From the NCBI GenBank assembly GCA_011317545.1, contig WUJK01000003.1, positions 3,472,001 through 3,536,000 on the forward strand: a DNA stretch of 64,000 bases. The letters run 5' to 3'. A model generated the notes under the pieces. The model had not been told where the DNA came from. It ran no database searches and saw only the letters and a list, made by a program, of their open reading frames with translations. The DNA comes from Coniella vitis (lineage: Eukaryota > Ascomycota > Sordariomycetes > Diaporthales > Schizoparmaceae). Each line of letters opens with the position of its first letter. The first letter of the stretch is position 1. This document shows positions 1 to 10,551 of this stretch, piece after piece. The translations under genes and the position numbers were made by a program.

Positions 1-452
1 CAGCGTCTTGGACCATTCAGATTTGCAATCCTGTCAGCACAAAATCTCCAGTTCATATCCTCAAAACGCAACATCTGCATGGTATTTGTCTAAACTACAT
101 GCAGAGGGGCAGTCCCAGGGGCACACGCCGGCCACCGAGACAGTCGCAGCGCCCAGGCATGCATTGCTGAGTCCAACTTGATGGGTGATCTGCATGCTGC
201 CGGGACATGATCTGCAAGGTACAGCCACTTGGCCACCGACTTCACCTCGCTAGATGGAAGTATAACGGAACGCTAATTGCTCATCGCCTCCTTGATTTTC
301 TGCATCATTCATCTCTTCTCATATCACCTTCAAATTCCACCATTTCTCTGCCTCAACCCTACTCCGTATACGCCGACCATTTGTTGGAGCCCTTATCATC
401 CTCAATAGACCCGCCTGCACCTTTTAGAAGCTTAATACACGCCGCCTTCGAC
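1..452. other. Upstream intergenic sequence
   Basis: No convincing gene is visible. The stretch from about 290 to 420 is pyrimidine-rich and directly precedes the start codon of the small secreted protein, so it probably holds that gene's promoter and 5' leader. An in-frame ATG at 207 would add 82 residues that do not look like a signal peptide, and I reject it. Confidence 0.5.
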
Positions 453-1016
453 ATGAAATCATTGTTGGTCCTAGCGTCAGTAGCATCGGCAGCGGCAGCC
501 ACGCGCGGCTACGCTGGACGCAGTCAAGTTGCGAGAGCCACAGACAGCACAGATTGTATACCAGAGAACTTCACTGTCTCCAATTTCGTGGCGGCAGGGG
601 CAAAGACGACAAACCTGACTGCACTTGCCTTCAACTTCTTTGATCCTCACACCGGTCTCGCCACAACATGCGAGCTGAACTCAACGTCGACAAATCTCAC
701 GCCTGAAGGCACGTATGCAAACTATAAGTGCGACAGCTCTCTGCTCAAATTCCAATGGGGGATCGATAAGGCCGTGGGGCAATATCTTCTGGGTGTCTCA
801 GAGACAATATGCAGGTAAGTAGTGTTTGCTCTGGGTGCCAATTTGCTTGATACCATAGACTGACAGTTATGAAGCAACGAGCTCAGCACAGCAGATTCGT
901 GGCTGCCAAGCCTGAGTTGTCAAAACCATACCACTGGAACCGGTATTGAATGCAGATTTGCAGGAAATAACTCGTATACAGCCGACTTCTCTGGGGCACC
1001 TCAGCCCATTGTCTAG
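453..1016 (+). CDS. Small secreted cysteine-containing protein (effector-like), two exons
   Basis: Exons 453-814 and 875-1016 join across a 60-nt GT-AG intron to give 167 residues. I chose the ATG at 453 because it opens a clear signal peptide: MKSLL, then a hydrophobic Ala/Val/Ser stretch ending near residue 17. The first exon runs into a stop shortly past the donor. The acceptor AG at 873-874 restores a frame that adds two more cysteines and ends at TAG 1016; the AG eight bases earlier gives an early stop. The mature chain has six cysteines (possible three disulfides) and several N-glycosylation sequons (NFT, NLT, NST, NHT, NNS). Short secreted Cys-paired proteins of this type are common among fungal effectors and cell-wall-associated proteins. 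No catalytic motif is visible and I do not recognise a named family, so the role is unknown. Confidence 0.75.
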
Positions 1017-1907
1017 CCTGGAGTTTGACGAGATATCCACGGATGCACTGTGATTGTACTAAGAGAACCGGTTAGGGATACAATTAACTCGACATAGTTG
1101 GGCAAGCCAATATGTTTTTCAAGGTGTTCTTTTCGTGTGTCAAGGAATGCCAGGACTTGGTAATGAAACATTGAGGGCGTTTGGCATGGGTATGGATAGA
1201 CTCAGTCTTATAATGATACCAAATACACACTCCGGATAATATTGAAACAAATAAGTAATAAAGTCTTGGCTTTTATTGCAATACACAAGAGCTCATGCGT
1301 AGCTTCGTGCATGTTGACTCGGACCTGGATGGCTGCCCGCTGTGACCGAATTCAAATTGATACTGGACCTGGTTACGTATTCTATACAAGCCACATATTC
1401 TGAGCAATTCGTGACATCAGCTTCCTATCAGACCCCGTGCGTTTTCTTTCCTATAGCTTGGTGGCGCTGGACCCTTGTTGCCGAGAGAGGAGGAAGCTGT
1501 ACAAATATACTGTGTACGTGTTATGTGATCAATCCTGGCTGCCCTTTCCCCGCCACAGATCCCCCGTGACCAGCCGCAAAACTTGGGGTTGCGGGAACGA
1601 CGTCACGCGCGTCCTGGTTGCTTCATGCGACCAACTCCCAACATCACAATGCCACCTCCCTACTTTGTCATAGGTAAACTAGCTCTAGCCATGACCAGCG
1701 CACTCCTTTCGCCCTGAGAAGACGTCTACTCAAAAGCTCTTCAGCCTCGTTGTGCCATGGCAACCTTGTGTATTTGACAAACAATACGCGAAACTTCGCA
1801 CCTATTCGGGCAATGCCATACTTCTTTGTCGTGCCGAGCAGCTAAGCTTGGGCCGAGCACTCGCGCACATTGTGATTATCGTTACGAAGGCTGCCACAGC
1901 CTACAAG
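1017..1907. other. Intergenic region before the lipase gene
   Basis: I see no gene. Two overlapping short open frames around 1342-1673 lack recognisable domains and look random. The last 200 bases are the likely promoter and leader of the lipase. Confidence 0.5.
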
Positions 1908-3041
1908 ATGCTCTTTTCGCTACCTCTTATTGCAGGTGTTGTAGGCTTGAGGAACATCGCCTTCGCCGCGCCCTCCTTCCCTGAGGTCGAATCGGACGGC
2001 TCTCAGCGACCCATCTCCTACCCTAGTGCCGATGATGTTCAACCCTCAACAAATCGCGTCTCTTCTTCCCTTTTCTCCTCTCTCGAGCGCTTCGCACGCC
2101 TCGTCGATATAGCCTACTGCGTTGGCACTTCAGGAATCCACCAGCCCTTCACTTGCGCCTCTCGATGCAAGGAGTTTCCCGACTTCCAGCTCGCGTCGGC
2201 CTGGAATACTGGGCCTTTGATGAGCGATAGCTGCGGCTATGTGGCTGTTGATCACGGCTCAGAAGATGGCAAAGAGCAACCAGCGATCATCGTAGCATTC
2301 CGCGGCACATACAGTCTTACCAATACAGTCATCGACCTGTCCACGATTCCACAGGAATATGTTCCCTACCCTGAGCCAGACGAAGGTGGCGAACACAATG
2401 ACATGGAGAATAGGTGCCCAAATTGCACCGTACACATGGGCTTTCTTGAGAGCTGGAGACAAGCCAGGCAGCTGGTCCTGCCCGTTGTCCAAAACGCACG
2501 GGCGAGGCACAAGCACTATCCGGTCCGTCTCGTTGGCCATTCACTTGGTGGTGCGGTGGCCTGCCTTGCGGCACTGGAAATGAAAGTCGCGCTGGGCTGG
2601 CAAGACGTACAGGTTACGACCTTTGGGGAGCCTCAGCTTGGCAATGCAGGCTTCGTCGATTTCGTCGATCGGGTCTTCGATCTTCTCGAACCGGATCAAC
2701 CGACTGTCAACGTTGAGGAGCAAACCTACCGTCGCGTCACGCATGTAGGAGACCCTGTCCCTCTGCTACCTCTGAGTGAATGGGGATATGAGTCCCACGC
2801 GGGCGAAATCTTCATCGGCAAATCGGACTTGTCACCTGGAAGAGATGATGTGAGACTTTGCCATGGTAATGCAGACGAAAATTGCATTGCAAAGGGCAGT
2901 CAAGCAAGCAGGTTGATGCTCTGGCAGCTGCTCTTTGCTCATCGAGATTATTTTTGGAGGCTAGGGCTTTGCGTCCCGGGCGGTGACCCATCAAATTGGG
3001 GACGACCGCCGTACAACATGAGCTTCGTGGATGAGCTGTGA
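1908..3041 (+). CDS. Secreted class-3 lipase (fungal lipase-like alpha/beta hydrolase)
   Basis: A 377-residue intronless gene for a triacylglycerol-lipase-type serine hydrolase. The start at 1908 gives a typical signal peptide (MLFSLPLIAGVVGL, then Ala-rich to about residue 22). An upstream in-frame ATG at 1752 adds 52 residues with no secretion signal. The nucleophile elbow GHSLGGAV places the catalytic serine at residue 212. The acid is most likely Asp282 in VGDPVPLLP and the base His345 in FAHRDYFW, matching the Ser-Asp-His order and spacing of the Rhizomucor-type lipase family (Pfam Lipase_3). An oxyanion-region FRGT motif lies upstream, and cysteine pairs before and after the core suggest disulfides. 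Expected role: extracellular hydrolysis of acylglycerols or related esters. Feruloyl esterases share this fold, so the substrate is not settled. Confidence 0.9.
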   Translation: MLFSLPLIAGVVGLRNIAFAAPSFPEVESDGSQRPISYPSADDVQPSTNRVSSSLFSSLERFARLVDIAYCVGTSGIHQPFTCASRCKEFPDFQLASAWNTGPLMSDSCGYVAVDHGSEDGKEQPAIIVAFRGTYSLTNTVIDLSTIPQEYVPYPEPDEGGEHNDMENRCPNCTVHMGFLESWRQARQLVLPVVQNARARHKHYPVRLVGHSLGGAVACLAALEMKVALGWQDVQVTTFGEPQLGNAGFVDFVDRVFDLLEPDQPTVNVEEQTYRRVTHVGDPVPLLPLSEWGYESHAGEIFIGKSDLSPGRDDVRLCHGNADENCIAKGSQASRLMLWQLLFAHRDYFWRLGLCVPGGDPSNWGRPPYNMSFVDEL

Positions 3042-5886
3042 AGATTGCACAAACAGCTGAACGGTACCCGAATGTCTTTTTCTCAAAGTTGATATGCCTG
3101 GCAAGGCTGTGCGCATGGCGTTTGGCGGGGACCAGCTTGGTCGGTAAAAGCTTCAGGGCCAATCACCCCTCGAAGGAAACGAGAAAAGGAAACGTGATTA
3201 TGGTCAACAAAAGGGCAATAATTTTTGGTTCTGTGGGTAAAGCAATACGAAAGTAAGAATAATAGGTAGTGACCACAAACGTAGTGGCATGAAATTATTG
3301 GACTGGACTAATTCAGAAGCAAATGATTCAAAAACTCTCATAGTAGGCTAGCCTGGCTAGTTTCTTATACCAAGCCTTCAAACCAAAGCGAAACGCCAGT
3401 ATTGCTCTGTACAAGCGTACTGGACAAACGGGTTGCTCTTCCGCGTTTCTTGGACAGTAGTGTGATCATGTTATGTACAGCTAAGCGCCTAACTTGTTTG
3501 AGATTGTGTGGATACCCTTTGGATAGAAGAAGAGAACATTGTTCGCTGTGATTCTATTGCTTCCATGGGGTCTTCCTTGCCGGGCGCATCGCCCTTGAGG
3601 GTCCAGCCAGTCTGTATCTGACCTGACCTTGACCTGTGCATTCATCCTCAAGAAAAGGGAGGAAAAAGGAAAAGGGGTCCGCGCGCGTGTGTGCTGTTAC
3701 TATGCAGTACAATAATAATAATAATAATGCTTATACAGTAGCGATACCCCTAATAATTGGATCTGGGCGTCTAGAATTTGATCCCCGCTTCCCTCCCTCA
3801 CCAGGGTCCAATCCAAGAAGTCCCCCAGTCCCCTATCATCAACCACCTTTCCTTTGTGCATGGGGGTGGGCGGCGGGAATGCCCAACCCCGACCTTGATG
3901 AAGTCAACTTGAAAACCCAACCAACCCAACCCAGCCGGCAGCCGTGCCAAGCCAGCAGCAGCAGTCTGACCGGCCAACATGCCTACGGCTCGACCCGCCA
4001 GGGTCTGCGATATGCCCGCACAAGCATATGTACAATCAATCACATAGTCGGCTTTGCTGCCTTGCTGGCAGCCAGGCCGACAACCCAGCTTGGCAGGCGT
4101 TTACAGCAGCCGCAGGATCAGAGTCATATGCAAAGCATTATCACCTCACCTGGGCCGTGCGGGTATGCAGTGCTGGATAGGATTCGCGACTACCACGTCT
4201 TCATATTTGCTGAAGTAACTCCGATGCTTATCCCGGAATCGGAATACCGGAATATATAGACTTCAAATATCAAGATGGGCGTGACTGTCGGACTTGCGAT
4301 AGGAATTCAAACACTGTTAGATGGCTTCGTTGCGAAAGCTGGTTGTCCGAACAGGCTGCAGACGTGGTACGTATGACTGTGTGGCTTGGGGCAGGAAGAC
4401 GGATGCTAGGACGAGGCCAATCTCTCGGGACAGAAACGCGGCACTCCTGACTCTTTGTCCTGCACTGTTGCAAAGATAGCGGGCAGAGAGTACACAAGCC
4501 TGTACATATTGTATGGCATGTAGGCTGCGGCGGTTGCATTAATGACTTTGATCATTGCGACATGTCCATCTGGAGCGGTAGGTTTTTGCGTGAGGCTCCA
4601 ACAAATGCCCGCGCATAGGCAGCCGAGCATATCTGGGACACGTGTGTTCCACCGCCAGGATCGATCACGAAAGAGGGACTGTGTTAGCTTGAGAACGCTA
4701 GTTCGCTAGCTTCGGAATAGAGTCAATCTCCTGTGTGGGTGGTACTCTGGTAATCTTGGTGGGCGAATTATGTAGTATCTGCAATACCAGAGCCGATCGC
4801 AAATTAATCATGATTTCCAGCTTGTAGGGGATGGTCAAGGGGGTTTGCCTTGGGCAGCTCCGATTGGAAAAAGCAGTCCACTCAACTAGAATGAAGGCGA
4901 TCACAAGACTATCGGTGACAGCGATCGAGGTGCAAGGTGCGAGCGTGCCAACAGCAACTAGTTTGTCCGCAGCAACAGCAGCACTGGGCCGCAGCCGCCA
5001 GAGCGGTCGCATCCTAGCACTAGACGGACTTTGTTCGAGACAAGCGACTACAGGCTTCCAGAGGACTTGACGAAAGCCGTATTGCATTATCGCCAGAACT
5101 ATACGTTGGAAGGGGGATTGGACCGGACAGCTCTGGGTGCGTCTGGCTGCTGCGCTGCAGAGTGGTGGATAAGGCCAAGCTCACAGGGCTCCTACTATGT
5201 ACTATGTACTATGGTATGTACTAGTATGAGGTAGGTACCTCTGTACAGTACATAGTAGCCCCCAGTGCAGTTGCAGCCAGCAAGAGCAGCCAGCTGGCGT
5301 ACCCGTACCCAGCAGGCCTCGCTAGCACCTCCCTTGGAATTGGGCGGTGGGCTCTGCAATCTGGCAGGTACTCCGCTACCAATTCCCGCCTGTCTCGTTC
5401 CTCCCTCCCCCTCAATCGGCCCCCCTAGACTGAAGTTTTCTCACCAAGCTCTCACTGGCTATTGGGTCCTGCCAGAAATATGCCCTTGGCCGTCCCACTT
5501 TATTTACAGCTCACCCTCTCTGCCTGGGCTGGCAGGCAGGCTGGCTGGCAGGGCTGCCATGGGGCCTTAGCGTGCCAACCTTGCCGCTGGGACCCTTTCC
5601 ACAGTGGGCAGAGAGGGGGCAGCGGGCCACCAGAGGTCGGCAACTTGCTGGCCTTCTCTCCCACCACCTACCCTTCCCACCTGCCACCAGCCCAGAGTTG
5701 GTGTCTTCTGCCCAAAACAATATCACCAACCTGACGAACTCCGAACTCCCAACCTCTCATAAACAAACTTCTCTCTGCCTGCTCACCCTCACCCCGCCTT
5801 TGAGCATTTTCCCCTGATAACCAACCGTTTTCTTCAATTCTTTTCCTTCCTTTGCACTTGTCAATAGACCTGTGATACCCGAAAAA
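3042..5886. other. Long intergenic region, including the 14-3-3 promoter
   Basis: No supported gene in 2.8 kb. An open frame at 3636-4259 is compositionally random. Visible features are a short AAT microsatellite near 3710-3728, a cluster of TACTATGTA/TACATAGTA motifs at 5193-5257, a GGCTGGCAGG-like imperfect repeat near 5524-5556, and a long pyrimidine-rich tract from about 5390 to 5880. Such tracts are typical of strongly expressed fungal promoters and lead into the 14-3-3 gene. Confidence 0.5.
5193..5257. repeat. Cluster of TACATAGTA-type 9-mers
   Basis: TACTATGTA occurs at 5193-5201 and, overlapping, at 5200-5208; the reverse complement TACATAGTA follows at 5249-5257. The intervening DNA contains near matches such as TGGTATGTA. 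The opposed copies could form a hairpin. The same 9-mer recurs across the window. Confidence 0.7.
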
Positions 5887-7162
5887 ATGGCTACTGAGGT
5901 AAGTCGCGGCTCCCCTTAACCTCAGATCTCGAGGCCCCTCTCCAAAGAGCTCTCGCAGGTCTCGTGCGGCTACCTAATGGCTATCCACAACCCAATTATT
6001 GGCACTCAGCGCGGTCCTGCGGACTCTTGTTGTGCTCTTGTGAAGCGCCTGATTGTTTTCTCTTCAATCGTGGATGCTAACTTCTGCTTGTACTATCTAG
6101 CGCGAGAGGTTCGTACTGCAATCCACATGTCACCGCCGCGACGGCGACCGCTTCCCGCCTCTGCGCCAAGAAACTGACCGTGCATTCTCCGCTACAGCAA
6201 GACTTTCCTGGCCCGACTGTGCGAGCAGGCCGAGCGTTACGATGAGATGGTCTCGTACATGAAGGAGGTTGCCAAGATTGGCGGTGAGCTCACCGTTGAC
6301 GAGCGCAACCTTCTGAGCGTTGCCTACAAGAACGTGGTCGGAACTCGCCGTGCCTCGTGGCGCATCATCTCGTCCATCGAGCAGAAGGAGGAGTCTAAGG
6401 GCTCCGACAAGCACGTTGGCACCATCAAGGAGTACCGCGCTAAGATCGAGCTGGAGCTTGAGAAGGTCTGCCAGGACGTCCTTGACGTTCTGGATGAGTC
6501 TTTGATCCCCAACGCTGCTACTGGCGAGTCCAAGGTGTTTTACCACAAGATGTAAGTTCCGTGTTGGGGCATTTCCAGCCTTATATTTTCTTCTTGCTCG
6601 TCCATTTCTAACATGAATTCTCCTTATAGGAAGGGTGACTACCACCGTTACCTTGCCGAGTTCGCCTCCGGCGAGAAGCGCAAGACTGCCGCCACTGCCG
6701 CCCACGAGGCCTACAAGGTAAGCAACGCCGCCGCAGACCGACCGCGAGCCTCAGTCCGCGGTTGTCGAGGCTTGATGTTATGTTGCTAACATGCCTACTT
6801 CTCTAAAGTCCGCCACCGACGTTGCCCAGACCGAGCTGACCCCAACTCACCCCATCCGTCTTGGCCTGGCTCTCAACTTCTCCGTCTTCTACTACGAGAT
6901 CCTGAACTCCCCCGACCGCGCCTGCCACCTCGCCAAGCAGGCCTTCGATGACGCCATTGCCGAGCTTGACTCGCTCAGCGAGGAGTCCTACCGTGATAGC
7001 ACCCTCATCATGCAGCTGCTCCGTGACAACCTTACCCTGTGGACGTCTTCCGACAGTGGTGAGGCCGAGGCTGCTCCTGCTGAGGCTGCCAAGGAGGAGA
7101 AGCCCGCAGAGGAGAAGACTGAGGAGACCCCCGCCGAGGAGGCTGCACCCACCGAGTCCTAA
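5887..7162 (+). CDS. 14-3-3 protein, five exons including an 8-nt micro-exon
   Basis: Exons 5887-5898, 6101-6108, 6198-6551, 6630-6717 and 6809-7162 give 271 residues. The protein is a full 14-3-3: RNLLSVAYKNVVG, SWRIISSIEQKEESKG and LNFSVFYYEIL are family signatures, and Lys, Arg and Tyr residues of the phosphopeptide groove are present. 14-3-3 dimers bind phosphoserine/threonine motifs and act in Ras/cAMP signalling, cell cycle, septation and secretion. The N-terminus MATERESKTFLARL is rebuilt only by using a 12-nt first exon and an 8-nt second exon (CGCGAGAG); both flanking introns have GT-AG ends and phases that restore the frame. After the conserved core (about residue 237) comes an acidic Glu/Ala/Pro-rich tail as in fungal Bmh1-type proteins. 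Related to BMH1/Rad24; the paralogue cannot be decided. Confidence 0.95.
6101..6108 (+). other. 8-nt micro-exon of the 14-3-3 gene
   Basis: The bases CGCGAGAG sit between TAG and GTTCGT and encode Arg-Glu plus two bases of a serine codon completed by the next exon. Skipping it would shift the frame of the rest of the protein. Confidence 0.8.
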
Positions 7163-7629
7163 ACGACCTCGACCTTTGAGCATCAGCGAGTAGTCTGAAT
7201 GAGTTCGGTCCTCTACTAATATCGGAACCTTCCATTTTGTCATTTGTAGATCGAGTGACGTTGAAAAGGGGATGGGAGGATAGCCTGAGGGAAGGCAATC
7301 TATGGCATTGGTAACGATCGGGGATCATTCTTCCAGGGAGTTGTTTGTGATGGGATAGCGAGGATACAAGGCATGCCTTCTGTTTCTGAAATTTGGCTCC
7401 TTTGGGATGGTTCATAGAACCATGGTTCAGCTGCCACTTGGTCAAGCACAGCACCTGAACCGACCTTTGGCCCCGCTGGATGTCCCAATCCTCTTGCGGA
7501 GAGATCACAAACCCTGGAAATTCTTGTTTCACGGATTCTGTTGATTTCTTATCTCCGCCCTGTTTCGTGTCTTTTGTCCATGTTATATCGAGAGTGGTGG
7601 TGTCGGAATTCCCCCAGATGTTTATCGGT

Positions 7630-7669
<40 letters not shown>

Positions 7670-8737
7670 CAAATGTAAAGCCCAGAAAATTCAAAACAGT
7701 CATCAATCCACCGGAAGGCACCCGTTACTACTTTCACGTGCCCTGGCTCAGACCTAAATGCTCAGCGTAGCTGCTTCACTGGTCAAAATGCGTCGGCAGA
7801 TGTGTTATTGAGATGTCAACTGCAGATGGGATACATCGAGAAAGTTGCTATCCGTTGGTTCTAGGATGTTGATTGGCTTCAGTACCAGGTGGCGGAAGCA
7901 AGTAAGGCGACAAATGAAAAATTCTTTTGCAACGGTCCTTATTGACATATTGGGTAGGGTGTGTTCTGCAGTAGCCACGTAAGTTTGCAGCAGTGCAGCG
8001 GCAATAGCAAACATCCACCCATTCTCAGCAGCCTTTTCTTTTGCACATAATAAAAGGTCTGGACTTTGGGACCTGCATCTCGCCCCCGACTGCATGTACC
8101 CGGTTAGCCAGCCAACAGCCTCACCGTACGTTTAAGAAGATCAGTGTCGTGCGCTGCAAATGCGGTGTAGATGCGGTGTAGATGCACAATCATGTGCTTA
8201 CTATTTCGCTCGATTTGCTTGAGGTATTCTATGAATGGAGATCACTCGACTGTACAGCTGCAATGGATCTTTTATGCTTTGATAGAAGCTTTTGCTTGGC
8301 ACGAGGGTCAACATAAAGTATTCTCCTGGTCGAATACGGGATCACTCACGCCGGTGTATTTGAGCACAACACTAATACAGGGCAGAGCTTCATTCACGTT
8401 CTACTTCCTTCTCGTAATTGGATGTGTTCACGACTGATCCTGAGGAAAAGCGGGCGGGATATAGAACTTGTCACTGCTCGTAATCCACGTCACTCCTTGA
8501 AACTGTTTTGTTCAGTGATGAGCTAGGCTTTGAGCCTGCTCGCAAATCACTGTATTAGAATCTCTTAAGTAGTGTCGATCAATTGAGCCACATTATAAAG
8601 ATAGAAAGCAGAATATCACCCGAAGACAGCCTTGCATAAATACACCACGCTCCACTGTGGACCAATTCACGCAACAGCGACAGAGGTAGCACACGAGTTG
8701 TCACTTGGAGTCTGTTGCCCATAAAGCGAGTATGCCC
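7163..8737. other. Intergenic region with CA microsatellite
   Basis: Nothing gene-like is supported. It holds the 3' region of the 14-3-3 gene, a CA microsatellite, and an 11-bp tandem duplication (ATGCGGTGTAG) near 8160-8182. Open frames across the CA tract encode only Cys-Val or His-Thr runs and are artefacts. Confidence 0.5.
7630..7667. repeat. (CA)n microsatellite
   Basis: An uninterrupted run of about 18 CA dinucleotides lies between GGTG and TACC. It is likely length-polymorphic between strains. Confidence 0.95.
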
Positions 8738-9457
8738 TCACCTATTGCAGCCGCCGATATGGCATCGGCCCGGCATTGCGGCCACCAGTTGGGAGCGACG
8801 ACCTGCCAGCCAGCCATTTTGAAAGGCATGGTCGGCCTCCTCTTCCGCTCCGGCTTCATATCCGGCCATGAACCCATCTTCGTCTCCAGCCTTGAAGCCG
8901 GCATCGAATCCGTCGTTCCAGCCTGCTTCGCGGATAGCTTCTTCATATGCCATGTCTTCATCGCTCACATCAAACAGTCCCTCAGAGAGATGTTGCTTCG
9001 CGAGTTCGTCGTCTTGGCCATACAATATCAGTGACCTTGTGGACAGAAATCGATATATGATAGGAGAATACGAACCTGCTTCTTGGGCAGCCTCAGCAAG
9101 GCCATCACTGCGCTTGTCTGAACCAAACGGAGGCTTGACGGGATTGACATCTCCGTCTTGGACGGATTTGACTGCCTTTTCCTTGAGCTCGTCGGCGTAT
9201 TTCTTGGGTTCATACTTGTGGCGGAGTTGCACGATGTCCAGACATTTGCTTTGAAGAGTGGCATAGGCCCGGTCCCTCTTACGCTTCATTTTCCGGCATT
9301 CTTCTAGCAGACGGGCGATCTCCTGCCGGTAAGCCTCGGGTGCGATGGCGGGTTGACCGTGGGCGGCGGCCAGGCTGTCACCCAATGCAAGTTGGGTGGT
9401 GGCCATGACTGCCTCGTCGCTGCAAATGGGCGATGCTAAAGACAAACCCTCGCTCAT
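8738..9457 (-). CDS. Hypothetical protein with a seven-unit GX3 repeat (Yae1/Lto1-like motif)
   Basis: The frame read from ATG 9457 to the stop at 8738 gives 239 residues, or 218 if a 63-nt in-frame intron at 9013-9075 is removed. That intron has GTTCGT at its start, CTGAT as a branch-like site and AAG at its end. The first half is basic and probably coiled (EIARLLEECRKMKRKRDRAY), ending with KYADELKEKAVKS. The second half holds glycine every fourth residue: GWND-GFDA-GFKA-GDED-GFMA-GYEA-G. Regular GX3 repeats define the Yae1 and Lto1 proteins of cytosolic Fe-S protein maturation, but here the repeat is C-terminal and acidic, so this is a motif resemblance only. Upstream in-frame ATGs to 9727 would add low-complexity sequence; I prefer MSEGLSLA. 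Function unknown. Confidence 0.6.
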   Translation of the reverse strand: MSEGLSLASPICSDEAVMATTQLALGDSLAAAHGQPAIAPEAYRQEIARLLEECRKMKRKRDRAYATLQSKCLDIVQLRHKYEPKKYADELKEKAVKSVQDGDVNPVKPPFGSDKRSDGLAEAAQEAGSYSPIIYRFLSTRSLILYGQDDELAKQHLSEGLFDVSDEDMAYEEAIREAGWNDGFDAGFKAGDEDGFMAGYEAGAEEEADHAFQNGWLAGRRSQLVAAMPGRCHIGGCNR

Positions 9458-10152
9458 GATGGATGGGCAGATGCAGTTTTGGCAATTGACCAAAAGCCCT
9501 GAAAGAAGGTTTGTTAAGAGGATGGGGCAAGAAGAGGAAGTCTGCACAGGAGAAAAAAAACACCGGGGCTCTTTGTACAAAAAAGAAGCAGCCGGCTTGA
9601 GCTGTGGATAAATAGAAGCGGCAAGACCAAGGAAGGCACTGGCAGTGGTATTAGTGCTGGGGAAGGCACTCCTGAGCAAGGCAGCACGGGGTAGGCATGG
9701 ATGAGGAAGGTACTCCTGGGACCACATACATCTCAGAGGACAGGCTTTATACGCAGTCTGGGAAGTGTCCAGACCATCATAGCATCGTGATCAGAGGTCA
9801 ACCCATAGTGAACAGGACCGAATATCTGGGTCCTCGTTATCCTGCTCCCTGAAAAGCAGCCGGACACGACATTACTGCCTTCATGGATATGGCCCAGAAC
9901 ACTTTGCCATCTTCTGATAGCAGATTTGCAACAGGAGGCACTGCTGTGGCATTGTTTTCCATTACAATCCAACTAAATGCTCATAACCTTCATTCCCCAT
10001 AAATCGACCAAAACGCTCGTTCTCTAAACGACTGCCTAGACGCCAGCGAAGCAAAGGTGACTGGCGCGGTGATCAAGAGCCCTGTTATACATAAAACCAA
10101 CAAATATCTCTTCTGTCTCCTCTATATCACCGCCTTATGTTGGCCAACTTGC
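9458..10152. other. Intergenic region
   Basis: No supported gene. It presumably holds the promoter of the minus-strand GX3-repeat gene. Confidence 0.4.
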
Positions 10153-10551
10153 TCACTGACATGCAGTATCGATTTTTGGGGCGGTTGGTGACAGGGCTGC
10201 TGCTACTGCCACTGCTGCACCAGCAAAGGCGATGGGAGACACCGTCCTCCACACCAACTTGCCACACACGTTCTCAGATCTGATAGATTGCACGCTTTCA
10301 GGCCTGCGAAGCCGTGCCAGCTTTGCCTCGCCAAATTTGACGTCGAGTTTGAGCGTCAGCACCCCCTCTGCTCTCAGGAGTCGTGCGCGCTGTGCCCTTC
10401 CCAGCTTGACCTCGGCTCGATGTCTGTCGAGGTCACCATACGACCACATCCGCGCAGGTCCATGGGACAAAATCGGAGGCTCTGCAGCTTCGAAGTCTGT
10501 TGCTTGGATCAGACTTGCGTCCTGGTCTTGGGTTGTTGCTGGCGTGATCAT
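10153..10551 (-). CDS. Possible small protein with a duplicated basic segment
   Basis: An uninterrupted 132-residue frame. Residues about 47-65 and 69-86 look like two diverged copies of one unit: EVKLGRAQRARLLRAEG and DVKFGEAKLARLRRPES. The C-terminus is Ala/Val-rich (FAGAAVAVAAAL) and could be a short membrane or packing helix. No family is recognised. A longer frame on the plus strand overlaps it (10232-10954) but lacks domain-like sequence. Internal duplication with conserved charge pattern argues weakly for coding; there is no other support. Confidence 0.3.
   Translation of the reverse strand: MITPATTQDQDASLIQATDFEAAEPPILSHGPARMWSYGDLDRHRAEVKLGRAQRARLLRAEGVLTLKLDVKFGEAKLARLRRPESVQSIRSENVCGKLVWRTVSPIAFAGAAVAVAAALSPTAPKIDTACQ

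Noticed and set aside
3636..4259. 207-codon plus-strand open frame
   Set aside because: Composition is random, it spans an AAT microsatellite, and there is no domain or plausible start context; overlapping frames on the other strand are also open.
7032..7770. Open frames running through the CA repeat on both strands
   Set aside because: A dinucleotide repeat keeps several frames open; the products are Cys-Val or His-Thr runs attached to the 3' flank of the 14-3-3 gene.
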